Positions 49,304 through 60,955 of a stretch of DNA of 64,000 nt are shown one piece after another. Source of the DNA: Pardosa pseudoannulata (Eukaryota; Arthropoda; Arachnida; Araneae; Lycosidae); the NCBI GenBank assembly GCA_032207245.1, contig CM063507.1, forward strand, positions 90,426,305 through 90,490,304, given 5' to 3'. The notes beneath the pieces are model-generated. The model was not told the DNA's origin. It made no database searches and saw only the letters and a list, made by a program, of their open reading frames with translations. A program made the position numbers and the translations under genes. The first letter of the stretch is position 1; each line of letters opens with the position of its first letter.

Positions 49304-51574
49304 GGAAGTCTGGAAAGTGTCGGGCGCCCAAAAGCTGGAAAGTGTCGGCCGCCCAAAAGCTGCAAAGACTCTGGCGCCCGAAAGCTGCAAAGACCCGGAC
49401 GCCCGAAAGCTGCAAAGACCCGGGCGCCCGAAAGCTGCAAAGTCTGGGGCGCCCGAAGCTGCAAAGATTTGGGCGCCCGAAAGCGGGAAAGTCTGGAGCG
49501 CCCGAAAGCTGCAAAGACTCGGGCGCCCGAAAGCTGCAAAATCTGGGGCGCCCGAAAGCTTCAAAATCTGGGCGCCCGAAAGCTGGAAAGACTCGGGCGC
49601 CCGAAAGCTGGAAAGACTCGGGCGCCCGAAATCTGGAAAGTCTGGGGCGCCCGAAAGCTGCAAATTCTGGGGCGCCCGAAAGCTTCAAAGTCTGGGGCGC
49701 CCGAAAGCGGCAAAGTCTTGGGCGCCCGAAAGCGGCAAAGTCTGGGGCGCCCGAAAGCGGCAAAATCTGGGGCGCCCGAAAGCGGCAAAGACTCGGGCGC
49801 ACGAAAGCTGCAAATTCTGGGGCGCCCGAAGCTGCAAAGATTTGGGCGCCCGAAAGCGGCAAAGTCTGGGGCGCTTTAAAGCTGCAAAGACTCGGGCGCC
49901 CGAAAGCTGCAAAGACTCGGGCGCCCTAAAGCTGCAAAGACTCGGGCGCCCGAAAGCTGCAAAGTCTGGGGCGCCCGAAAGCTGCAAAATCTGGGGCGCC
50001 CGAAAGCTGCAAAATCTGGGGCGCCCGAAAGCTGCAAAATCTGGGGCGCCCGAAAGCTGCAAAATCTGGGGCGCCCGAAAGCTGAAAAATCTGAGGCGCC
50101 CGAAAGCTGCAAAATCTGGGGCGTCCGAAAGCTGGAAAGACTGGGGCGCCGGAAAGCTGAAAAAGTCTGGGGCGCCCGAAAGCTTCAAAGTCTGGGGCGC
50201 CCGAAAGCGGCAAAGTCTGGGGCGCCCGAAAGCTGAAAAGTCTCGGGCGCCCGAAAGCGGGAAAGTCTGGGACGCCCTAAAGCTGCAAAGACTCGGGCGC
50301 CCTAAAGCTGCAAAGACTCGGGCGCCCGAAAGCGGAAAAAATGTGGGGCGCCCGAAAGCGGAAAAAATGTGGGGCGCCCGAAAGCGGTAAAGTCTGGGGC
50401 GCCCGAAAGCGTTAATGTGTGGGGCGCCCGAAAGCTTGAAAAACTCGGGCACCCGAAAGCTGGAAATACTCGGGCGCCCGAAAGCGGCAAAGTCTTGGGC
50501 GCCCGAAAGCGGCAAATTCTGGGGCGCCCGAAAGCGGCAAAGTCTGGGGCGCCCGAAAGCTGCAAAGTCTGGGGCGCCCGAAAGCTTGAAAGACTCGGGC
50601 GCTCGAATGCTGGAAAGACTCGGGCGCCCGAAAGCTGGAAAGACTCGGGCGCCGGAAAGCTGGAAAGACTCGGGCGCCGGAAAGCCGGAAAGACTCGGGC
50701 GCCCGAAAGCTGCAAATTCTGGGGCGCCCGGAAGCTTCAAAGTCTGTGGCTCCCGAAAGCGGCAAAGTCTGGGGCGCCCGAAAGCAGGAAAAGTCTCTGG
50801 CTCCCGAAAGCTGGAAAAGTCTCGGGCGCCCGAAAGCTGGAAAAGTCTCGGGCGCCCGATAGCAGGAAAAGTCTCGGGCGCCTGAAAGCTTTAAAAGTCT
50901 GGGGCGTCCGAAAGCGGCAAAGTCTGAGGCGCCCGAAAGCTGCAAAGTCTGGAGCGCCCGAAAGCTTGAAAGACTCGGGCGCTCGAATGCTGGAAAGACT
51001 CGGGCGCCCGAGAGCGGTAAAGTCTGTGGCGCCCGAGAGCGGCAAAGTCTGGGGCGCCGGAAAGCGGTAAATTCTAGGGAGCCCGAAAGCTGCAAATTCT
51101 GGGGAGCCCGAAAGTTTCAAAGTCTGGGGCGCCCGAAAGCGGCAAAGTCTGGGGCGCCCGAAAGCGGCAAAGTCTGGGGCGCCCGAAAGCGGCAAAGACT
51201 CGGGCGCCCGAAAGCAGGAAAAGTATGTGGCGCCCGAAAGCAGGAAAAGTCTCGGGCGCCCGAAAGCAGGAAAAGTCTCGGGCGCCCGAAAGCTGGAAAA
51301 GTCTTGGGCGCCCGAAAGCTGGAAAGACTCGGGCGCCCGAAAGCTGGAAAGACTCGGGCGCCCGAAAGCTGGAAAGTCTGGGGCGCCCGAAAGCGGCAAA
51401 GTCTTGGGTGCCCGAAAGTGGCAAAGTCTGGGGCGCCCGAAAGCGGCAAAATCTGGGGCGCCCGAAAGCGGCAAAGACTCGGGCGCTCTAAAGCTGGAAA
51501 GACTCGGGCGCCCTAAACCTGGAAAGTCTCGGGCGCCCGAAAATTGGAAAAACTCGGGCACCCGAAAGCTGGAA
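49304..51574. repeat. GC-rich 25-bp satellite array, about 90 units
   Basis: The consensus unit (on +) is ggggcgcccgaaagc followed by tgcaaagtct, with unit lengths of 24-26. Each unit carries the palindrome GGGCGCCC. Variable positions (ctgc/cggc/ctgg/cttc and gtctgggg/gactcggg/atctgggg) define sub-types that cluster in blocks. Because the unit has no stop codon in most frames and 25 is not a multiple of three, long open frames (up to 362 codons on +, 351 on -) appear in several frames at once with a 25-residue period. None has a convincing start context or a non-repetitive domain. Confidence 0.95.
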
Positions 51575-54500
51575 GGATGAATTGGATTTATTGGCACTGA
51601 ATCCCAAATGGAATATATTGTGCCAAAACGAAGAGTGCCATAAAAAGAATGTAAAAAAACCATAGATTGTAGAAAAGTAAAAATATACAGGAATAAAATG
51701 GTAAAATTGGAACACTATAAAACTGTCAAAAAAAACATCAGGTGAACAAGAGGTAAAATCAGTAAAACGACAAAAAACACAGAGAGAAGAATTAAAAATC
51801 AGACATGATGATAAAACCCGATGTCTTTTAAAAAGAAGAAAACATTAGGATGAGGAATAATACCAAGGATGTCTTTTAAATGAATATCATGAGTATAAAA
51901 ATGGCGACGTCTGTAAACTTTAAAATTTGGGCACTCAACTAAGATGTGATGCACGGACATAGCGACATTGCAGCTGTAACAGATGGGGACAGGTTCTCCT
52001 AGAAGGAGATGCCCATGGGTAAAGCGAGTATGTCCAATTCGAAGCCGAGTCAATATTACATCGTTCTTTCTGGATGGAAGGGTAGGCCAGCATTTGATGT
52101 CAGGCTTAATAGCATGTAGCTTATTCAGACTACGTCCGTCCCACAAATTCTGCCATTCTTCATGAAGGAGCTTCATAGCATACCTTCCCACGTCTCTATA
52201 GGGGATAGGGGAATCAAGAATATCAGACGCACATTTGGCTGCTCTATCTGCAGTTTCATTACCCTTGATGCCAACGTGTGCAGGTATCCAACAGAAGATA
52301 ATTTTAAAGCCACAGAAATGTAGGTTCCTTATCGTGTGAACTGCCTGTAGAATAATAGGATTGCTCTTAGGATCAGGGGAAGAAAGAGAATTCAGAACGC
52401 TAAGAGAATCAGAATAAACGATGTAATTTCCTTTATCATGAGAAATTTTTTCCATGGCTTTCAGAATGGCCATTATTTCAGCAGAAAAGATGGAAAACGC
52501 TGGATGTAGTCTGTGGCTGTATGTTCTGTCCCCAATGACATAGGCACAACTCACGAAATTCTCAGACTTTGATCCATCAGTAAAAATAGGGGTATAACCG
52601 GTGAAATTCAGATTATGGTAATAAAAGATTTGTTGATAAATGATATCGGCTGTGGAAGCCTTGTCAAAATATTTAAAAGGATTCAGAAATTTAAAATGTG
52701 GCTCTTCCCAAGGTGGTTTAAAATAATTCACAACCATAATGTCTGGTTTCTCGAAATTAATGTCCTTTAAAATTGACTGGATTCTAACATGAAAATAAGG
52801 GATATAAAATGGTCTATTTTAATATAGACGCATGATATAAGGATTAAAACTATGAGTATTTACAGGATGATTAGTGATGGATGAAGTTCTAAAATAGTAA
52901 TGAAGACTTAAAATTTTGCGCCTAAAATCAAGAGGTTCCTCAAAACAATCAACATATAAACTATCAATAGGTGAGGTTCTAAAAGCTCCAGAACATAAAC
53001 GGAGAGCAGAATGGTGGATAAAATTCAACTTATTAAGAACAGATTTGCGAGCCGACCCATACACTTCGCAGCCATAATCCAATTTCGAGCGGATGACGGA
53101 GCGGAAAATTTTTAATAGGCACGTACGATCAGCACCCCAAAAAGTAGATGAAAGGACTTTTAGAATGTTTAAAGATTTTTCACATTTTTTTCTCAGATAT
53201 TTGATGTGAGGCAGAAAAGTCAACTTTCGATCGAATATAATGCCTAAAAATTTAGCTTCCTCCACAATGTTAATCCTGTCTCCCGCAAGGTAGATTTCAG
53301 GATCTGGGTGTAAATTACGCTTCCGGCAAAAGTGCACACCATGAGACTTCGTTTTAGAAATTGTAAATCCGTTTTTATCACACCATTGTACTATTTTATC
53401 GACAGCTGATTGTAGCTGTCTTTCAATAAAACGCATATCTGCACTTTCACATGATATGTGGAGATCATCTACGTATAGAGAGCCTTTAACAGATTGTGGA
53501 ATTTCTTTTAAAATATTATTAATACTGATTAAAAAAAGTGTTACACTCAAGACGCTCCCTTGAGGTACGCCCTCCTCTTGGAGAAAAGTATCTGAAAGTG
53601 AATTCCCTATGCGCATTTTAAACTCTCTATAAGATAAAAAATTTTAATAAAAATGGGGAGATTGCCCCTTAAATTTATATTAAAAAGCTCGCGAAGTATG
53701 CCGTACCGCCAAGTACGGTCATAGGCCTTTTCAATGTCAAAAAAAATTGTGACGAGATGGTTCCGTTTAATAAAAGCTTTTCTAATTTTACTTTCAAGGT
53801 CAATCAGATTATCAGTAGTTGATTTACCCCTTCGAAAACCACTCTGGAGGTCAGATAGACAGTGATGTTTCTCAAGATAGTAAATAAGGCGAGCATTGAC
53901 CATTTTCTCCAAAAGTTTACAAAGACAATTGGTTAGAGCAATAGGTCTGTAACTTAAAGGATTCGTGGGATCCTGCCCGGGTTTTAAGACTGGGATAATT
54001 AACGCCTTCCTCCATGAAGACGGGAAATCCTGTTCCTGCCATATTCTCTTATATAATATAAGATGTTTTCCAGTGAATCGGGAGAAAGATTTTTAATCAT
54101 TTCATAGGAAATTTTGTCTGGACCACACGATGTTTTGCGTGTACTGCGAAGTGCCCTATTGAATTCAAACAGAGTGAAGTTTCTGTTATAATGGTTTGCA
54201 AGTTTTACTTTCGAGTTTTATTATCTTTTTCTCAGCAGTGGTTTTAATTTTAAGTAAAGGTGGGTTATAGCCAGAACTGGAACAAGTATTAGAAAAAGTA
54301 TAGGCAATAGTGTTGGCAATATCTTTGATAGACGACAAGGTGTTGTTGTTATACTGCAGTATATGGATTTGATTATTAGGATAAAGCCCACACGAACGCT
54401 TTATTTTATCCCACATTTGTTTGCTTGTAGTTGAACGAGAAATACTCTGAATGTACTTTTCCCATGATTCTCTCTGACTTCGTCGAAGGGTGCGCCTAAA

Positions 54501-55155
54501 TACAGCTTTAAACTTTTTGTAGATTGTGAGGTTCTCTGTCGTTGGATATCGACGGAACTTGCACCAAGCACGCCTTTGGTTTCTCTGGGCAATCCGGCAG
54601 TCTTCATTCCACCACGGCTTAGTTTGTTTATGAAAACGTCCCGATGACTTAGGAATAGCAGCGTCAGCAGCGGCATTAATGGCGTCGGTTACTACTTCGA
54701 CAGCTTCATCAATGCTGTTACTCTCAATCATGTCTTTAGTGATAACGGCGTAACTTCTAAAGGTGTTCCAATTAGCCAACTTAAGAATATAATGTGGAGG
54801 TTTATTACAATTATTACGGACAGTTGGAGATAAAACTATTGGGAAATGATCACTATTGTGTAAATCAGAATCAACGGTAAAATTATAGAAAGGGAATATT
54901 GTAGGTGAACATATAACAAGATCGAGGGCGTGGAATGTTTTACTGGAAAAGTGAAAGTAAGTATTTTGGTTGGAGTTGTAAAGACATAAATTATGATCCG
55001 AAATCAGTTGTTCAATCTGAGTGCCACGATGGTTAGTGTCAGGGCTACCCCAGAGAGGGCTATGGCCGTTAAAATCACCAAATATTATAAAAGGTAAAGG
55101 AAGCTGATTAATTAATTTATTGAGGGAACTTTGGGAGATATTCGTATTAGGAGGA
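51575..55155 (-). mobile_element. Jockey-like LINE, minus-strand copy
   Basis: Contains most of ORF2 and a short 3' UTR (51575-51798) that ends ccaataaatccaattcatcc at the satellite edge. The 5' side enters the assembly gap at 55156, beyond which no LINE sequence is recognised. It is closely related to the copy starting at 59047. Confidence 0.9.
51799..55155 (-). pseudogene. Jockey-like ORF2: endonuclease, reverse transcriptase, RNase H
   Basis: From the gap downward come the endonuclease second half (IIFGDFNGHSPLWG, SDHFPIV), the linker with KQTKPWWNEDCR and RRYPTTENLT, then RT motifs YRPIALTNCLCKLLEKM, LQSGFRRGKSTTDN, FFDIEKAYDRTWRYG, EGVPQGSVLSVTLF and the intact catalytic YVDD (GSLYVDDLHI, about 53490-53460). 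RNase H follows with FTDGSK, FSAEIMAI, YSDSLSVL and ETADRAAKCA, ending at 51799 in a Cys/His-rich tail (CYSCNVAMSVHHILVEC). Frameshifts or stops lie near 54190, 54055, 53610 and 52822. All catalytic motifs visible are intact, so decay is recent. The initiator and endonuclease N-terminus are lost in the gap. Confidence 0.9.
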
Positions 55156-55255
55156 NNNNNNNNNNNNNNNNNNNNNNNNNNNNNNNNNNNNNNNNNNNNN
55201 NNNNNNNNNNNNNNNNNNNNNNNNNNNNNNNNNNNNNNNNNNNNNNNNNNNNNNN
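55156..55255. other. Assembly gap (100 N)
   Basis: Exactly 100 N, cutting the endonuclease domain of the minus-strand LINE. Confidence 0.99.
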
Positions 55256-56739
55256 GTGGGACATAACTATTCAAAAAATTTAAGCATGTCTATTTAACTA
55301 CTTTTCTACAGGTTATATGAGAACCTACCTATTATAAAATAGTACAACATTGAATAAATGTTATATTTTTATAATAAAAATGTGTAAAAACATCGGTTCT
55401 GTTGATTACTTTAGACTAATTTTTTTCTTACATTTATAAATTTTCTTTTGGTAGTTAATTTTTGTTAGATATGTCTTCTTTGCTCTTCGACATTCAAAAT
55501 TTTAAATTGTAGAAAGTTAAAATGAAAGTCTGGAGCTCAAGACGTAAAAAATATGAAGCTGATAAATCAGAAACAATTTAAAGTGCAGATAACACTGATT
55601 CTACATAGAAATTTCCCAGATGCTGTTGTGGTATGAGAAAGAAGTTGTACATCAACTTTTATTAATAAAGCTCCTTAAAAGCACATTATTAATCAATGAA
55701 ATAAGGATAAATTAATCTTTTATTGTGGTAATAATAAATAGTTTTCCTTTAAGATGAAACAGAAATTGTAATTTGTGAGGTATCAACAATGGCCAAGTTG
55801 CAATACACAGCAAAAACGAAAGTTTAACATAACTTAGAATACATTTAACTCACGGATATTAAATGTTGTATTATGTAATTATAAACTCCTTAATGAGATC
55901 TAACAATAAAATGAAACTTATTTTTAAATCAACAGTTATGATATACAATATGATACAATGAACATACTAATAACAAAACATTTTAACCATTCGAAAGTAG
56001 CAAACTTAAAAATTACCATCATTCTTATGATATACTTAATTAGAAAGCAGCTAAAAAATAATATGAGAAACGATAGCAAAATTGCTACTTACCCTACATA
56101 TAAAATCAAACGTTATTTTATTTATATAAATTTTTTTTTTATTTAAAAGCAGTAATCGGCAAGCTTTCAACAAGCATCAACAGAAAAAAACAGAATACCG
56201 CCTTCGCGAGATCACGTGACCGGTTTTCGGATAATCAGTGCGCAGCCCTTGTGTTTAGATGGCTATAGTCTATAACATGGTACATAAACTGTGAAATGGG
56301 GACAATTGAAGATTAAGCCGGAGGAGTAATCTAATTTGAAAAGAAATAGTGACGTAAGGAAGAAAATAATATTAATGCTAGGAACCTATTAAAATAATTT
56401 TAAAAGTAATAAATATACAATGTATGATGGCAATAAAGGGGTAATAGAGCCCGTATGTAGCGAGAGGCGGGAAAATCCAAAGGGAAATAAACTGGAATAA
56501 AAAAGATGGAACAGAAAATATGCCAAGATCGCCAAGAAAGTGTGATATTAGTGAGATGAGAGGAAAAGTGAAATAAGTCTGGCGATTTTTGGCGGGAAAC
56601 ACTTCATAGAAAAACGCATTATATATGAAAACGGAAAATGCCTTAATTAATTTAAATTTTAAGTCTACAAGATAAACTTATAGTAGATAATATAAAATAC
56701 ACTAAAAACATGTTAATTAATTAAAAGAATATTAATATG
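55256..56739. other. AT-rich DNA without recognisable genes
   Basis: Short frames only (55958-56146, 56378-56602). A less AT-rich patch at about 56200-56330 includes gatcacgtgaccggttttcg. No repeat identity was established. Confidence 0.5.
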
Positions 56740-57359
56740 AAGAACAGACAAAGATGTACGGAAGTGAAAATTAAAGAAGAGTATTCCAAATATTACAGCA
56801 TTTTCTTAAACACTTACTGCGGTCACGATGAACTTACTTTAGAACTTTAGAACTATAGTTTTTAAAGAAATACAAATAAATAATCAATGGAATGATTCCA
56901 TCAGTGGGATTCAAGCCCAAGAAATCCAGTTTCGAAGAGCAGCGCCCTACCCATTCTGCTAGCGTCCTACCCTATTATATTTTGACTCAAACTGAGAAAG
57001 TTTGATAGTTTAGAACTGTGTACAAATGTTGACAGAGATCAACACGATGTACATCCTATGTAATACGGATCATTTTTACATAAAACTAGTTTTAAGTTTT
57101 TACTTACCCTCAAAAACGGCAGCAGAATACTAAAATGTAGGAAAAATGAATAAGAAAAGTCCATAAAATTTAGCATTTACTCTTGTTCCTAAATCGACAC
57201 TACAAAAGTTAGAAAAAGTCTGATTTATTCTATATCTGTCACTTTATATTCTTAAAACTTCACAGAATAAATGAAAATATGTATACATAAATGTATTCAA
57301 ATCCAATATAACATGTATTATTATTCCTTGTAGATTATTGTGTAAGTAGTTATTCCCAG

Positions 57360-57940
57360 CAAAAAAAAATTTTATTTATTTAAAACCATTTTTTTTAAAT
57401 TATTAAAATTATTAAAATTAATTTTTTTAATGTTATCTTTAAATTTATTTAAAATTTTTTTTAATCTAAAATTTTTTTAAAAAATTAAGAAAAAGGTTTT
57501 AAAATTTTTTTAAATTTATAAAAAAAAATTAAATTAAAAAAAAGTTTACAAAAAATTTAAAAAAAATTTAATTTTAATTTTTTAAATAAATAATAAAATA
57601 AAATAATATTAAAATAATAAAAATTAATAAAAAATTTTTTATTTAAAAAAAATTAAGGAAATAAAATTTTTAAAAATTTAATTTAAAAAAAATTTGAATT
57701 TTTTTTAATAAAAAAAAAATTTTTTTTAATTTTTTTTAAATATAATTTTTTTTCAATTTAAAACAAAAAATTTAAAAGAATTTAAAATAATTTTAAAACA
57801 AAGTTAAAAAAATTATTTTTATTTAATAAAAAATAAAAAAAAAATTTATTAAAAATTTTAAAAGTTAAAAATTCAAATTAAAAATTTTTTTTAAAAATCT
57901 TAAAAAATTTCAATTAAAAAAAATTATAAATACTAAATGA
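57360..57940. repeat. A/T-only zone of the chimeric repeat, copy 3
   Basis: Nearly pure A/T homopolymer ladder, starting directly after the inverse of the AKRNHLV-type codons near 57945. Confidence 0.85.
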
Positions 57941-57944
57941 TTAC

Positions 57945-58870
57945 ATTTTGCAGCAGTATTACGAATTCTAGTTTCAAGAGCAAGAACATTATCAATGGTA
58001 TACGTACCACGTCGAAAGCCACTGTTAAAATTAGATATAAATTTAATACTTTCCAGGTAGTGGTTCAGCCTTCTGTTAATCATTTTCTCTTTGAGAATCG
58101 GAACGACCGTCGACATTCTCCAAGAAGTAGGAAACGTGTGTTATTGCCAGATTCTATTGTATAATATGAGAAGGTTTGATAAAGATTGCACGGAAAGGAT
58201 TTTGATCATTGAATATGAAATATTATCATGACCAGGTGAAGTTTTGTGGGTTTCATGCAAGGCATTTCTCAACTCAAAAAGCGTAAACTCAGCGTTATAA
58301 GAAAAACTGGAATGGTTACCAAAATTCATTTTATTTTTCTCTAAAGTAATTTTTTGCTTTGTAAAAGAAGAATTATAGTTGGTGCTAGATGAAATACTAG
58401 CAAAGGAAGCAGCAATTGTGTTTGATATATATATCTACTGTAGAAGCGATTATATTGTTATTGTAGTGCAAAATAGGTATCTGATTATTTGGATAGAATC
58501 AACGTTTACTTTGGAGTACCATAGAGTTTTACTGGAAGAAGACGGTGAAATACTACTAACAAACTTTTCCCAAGAATCTCTCCGGCTTCGTCTGAGAATA
58601 CGCGGGAAAATAGCTTTGCATTTCTTATACTTAGTAAGATTATCAGTGGTAGGGTATCTTCTGAAGATATTGAAGGCTTTGTAATTTTCTTCATAAGTGA
58701 TTTTTCAAGTTTGTTTCCACTATGGTTTAATTTGTTTGCGTGGACGCCTAGAAGATTTAGGAATGCAGATGTCACCAGCAGAAACGATGACATTAGTGGT
58801 CATATATTACAGCATCGTCAATACAGTTTTGTTCGACCATGTCTTTCGTCATGTCAGCAAGTATCCCAGA
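57945..58870 (-). pseudogene. Captured Jockey ORF2 fragment in copy 3
   Basis: Minus-strand pieces include MTKDMVEQN (about 58855-58825), RRPRKQ, a degraded PWWN region, KKCKAIF, FELRNALHETHKTSPGHDN, LYNRIWQ, EKMINRRLNHYLES, SGFRRGTYTIDNV and AAKCNHLV. Part of the ILKP/YRPIALTN region is deleted near 58090. It ends at the same LINE codon as the other two copies. Confidence 0.85.
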
Positions 58871-59046
58871 TATCATGCATACTTGAAGAAAGTTTGATTT
58901 TTTCTGGGTAATATCTTGTCATAACAAAATTTGAAGCGAAAAACTTGCAGCAAAACTCCTGAAAATAAGATGGAGCATAAAACGAACCACTCCTTTGAAA
59001 TGGAATTTTGCTGCAAAACTGTGGCAATCTTGTTATGACAAACTTA

Positions 59047-59644
59047 GAGTACCCCCTCAGGGGGTTTACCTACTTTAGGTAAACACGGGTGTCGCAATCC
59101 CAGGTACCCCAGCGATCTTTTAATCTTTTTTTCTATTTTCCTCTCCTCTTGTCTCCTACTTTATCCTTTTCTTTTTCTCCCTCGTTGTGGTTACTTCTTT
59201 GGAAGTGAGGGCTTTTCTCGTGATGCTATGTTCCGTCCTGAACATAGCCTCTCGCGAACTGTTAACTGCCCACGTGTTTGCCGTGCGTGGAGACCCGTGT
59301 CCCCGGAAATGAGGATCCTGGTAATTGAGGGGACTTCCCGTGGGGGAAATCATCTTTTATGGAATTTCCATTTTGGCGGGGAGTTTCCAACACGTTGCTT
59401 TGGCCTCGGCTTCGTGTAAACGGGAGGTACATACTGGTCCACATGTATCAATCGGCTGGTCGACTTTCGGCTTGGACTAAGTGATCGGTGTACTCTCTGG
59501 ACTGTTGCGTTAAGGGTGGTAGCAGCTTCAGAAGTACCTGTGATCGTATAGATCCCGGCTAGCACTGGTGCAGGTTTCTGCATCCCCTTGTTGGGCTCCG
59601 TGGTGGGTGGTGCCGTCGGGATCCGAATTTTCATTAACTTTATC
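59047..59644 (+). promoter_or_regulatory. LINE 5' UTR with two perfect hairpins
   Basis: The first 40 nt contain ACCCCC-TCA-GGGGGT (59051-59065) and GTTTACCTA-CTT-TAGGTAAAC (59064-59084), two perfect and slightly overlapping stems. Jockey-type elements carry an internal promoter in their 5' UTR; the location here is inferred. The open frames on both strands in 59156-59646 have no recognisable domain. Confidence 0.5.
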
Positions 59645-60920
59645 ATGGCTTCCTTTCCCCCCCCTCAATACTCTCAACGAGAGCAACAAAGTGCAAATGT
59701 AATTAATAAAAAAACACTCGATTCTTTATAGTAAAAAAATTATCAGATGAAAGTTTCAGCCAAATATCACCGTTCCTCATACATAAAATAATAAAATCTG
59801 CTGTTGGTGATGTCGAATCTATTAAAAAACTTAATTCTGGAGACCTTTTAATAAAAGTATTTAATGCATCTCAGGCTCAAACCCTCGTATCCTGTACTAC
59901 CTTAGGCTCATTCTCTGTAATCGTATTACCACACAATAGTCTCAATTACTCAAAAGGTGTAATATCCGAATCCGATCTCTTCGCTTCATCTGAGGACGAA
60001 ATTTTAGAAAATCTGAAGGACCAAGGAGTAACCCACGTAAGACGCATCACGATTCGTCGTGGTGGGGAATACTCTAAAAACCAAACATATTATATTAACT
60101 TTCAATAGCCCGAATCTTCCGTCCCATATTACTGCAGCTTACCTCCGTTGTCCAGTGCGTCCTTATATCCCAAAACCCTTTACGTTGCTTCAAGTGCCAA
60201 CGGTTTGGCCATTCTAAGTTATCTTGTCGTGGGGCCGTTACCTGCGCCCGCTGCGCAGAAGTTGGCCACGATTCTGAAAACTGCCAAAAGGCTCTGTTAT
60301 GTGTCAATTGTAAAGGGGTTCATCCATCTTTCTCCCGCTCTTGCCCTTCTTGGCAGACGGAGAAAGAAATCCAATCTTTAAAAATAAAAAATAACATTTC
60401 TTATCCCGAGGCCCGTAAAATGGTACTCTCTCGTACACCCAAACCTGGCATATCTTATTCAGCAGCTTTAAATCCCAAAAACGTAAAATCCATAGCTACA
60501 CAAACAGAATTTTCCCAATCATATATCCTCAATAGAATCGAAAAAGAAAAAGCTACGCCTGAGAAAAATATAAAACTTACCACTAGCCCAAGCACCACAA
60601 AACAAGTACCTACTCAAAAAAGTTCAAACTCTCCCACTGTAAAAAAAGACTTTAATTCTGCAAGTAAAATTACTAAAAACAATAAACAAAATCTCAAAAG
60701 ACGTTTAAAACCTCTGCCTCCAAACCATCCACTACGTGAAAAGCTTCCACCTCCTGCAATAAAAATAAAAACAAAAATGAAGCATACTGATTTTTTGAAA
60801 AATAATAAAAATGAAGTAGGTTTTGACGATGAGCCTATTAAAATGTATGTCTCTCCCGAAGACATGTCAGCTGAATCGTCATCTGGATCTGAGACGGAGT
60901 CTCCGAACTCCGTCCCTTAG
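59645..60920 (+). pseudogene. Jockey-like ORF1 (gag-like nucleic-acid-binding protein)
   Basis: Begins MASFPPPQYSQREQQ. After a shift near 59730 it continues FLIHKIIKSAVGDV...IKKL, a gag-like domain with VRRITIRRGGEY. After shifts near 60107 and 60170 three zinc knuckles follow: CFKCQRFGHSKLSC, CARCAEVGHDSENC and CVNCKGVHPSFSRSC. The C-terminal part, open from 60420, is Lys/Ser/Pro-rich and disordered-looking, ending SSGSETESPNSVP. In the family ORF1p coats element RNA. Three indels prevent translation as one protein. The spacer to ORF2 is 35 nt, as expected for reinitiation-type expression. Confidence 0.88.
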
Positions 60921-60955
60921 GTCACCTTTATTTATTCTTTTCTTTTTTATTCATA

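Larger units (their letters stand above)
56740..59046 (-). repeat. Chimeric LINE-capturing repeat, copy 3 (inverted)
   Basis: On the minus strand it contains the captured LINE fragment (58870-57950), the A/T zone (57940-57360) and the downstream block with the tRNA-like segment (about 56972-56900). Its leader is cut at about 59046, where the LINE copy 59047-64000 begins. The distal end is too diverged to place exactly. Confidence 0.75.

Noticed and set aside
49304..51574. CRISPR-like array appearance (short regular repeats)
   Set aside because: Units are directly tandem with no unique spacers, and the surroundings are eukaryotic transposons with introns.
49302..51663. Long open frames of 200-362 codons on both strands in the satellite
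   Set aside because: They translate the same 25-bp unit in shifting phase, have overlapping equivalents in other frames and on the other strand, and contain no non-repetitive domain.
59156..59646. Minus-strand frames in the LINE 5' UTR (60-98 codons)
   Set aside because: Antisense to the leader, with no recognisable domain and inconsistent overlaps.
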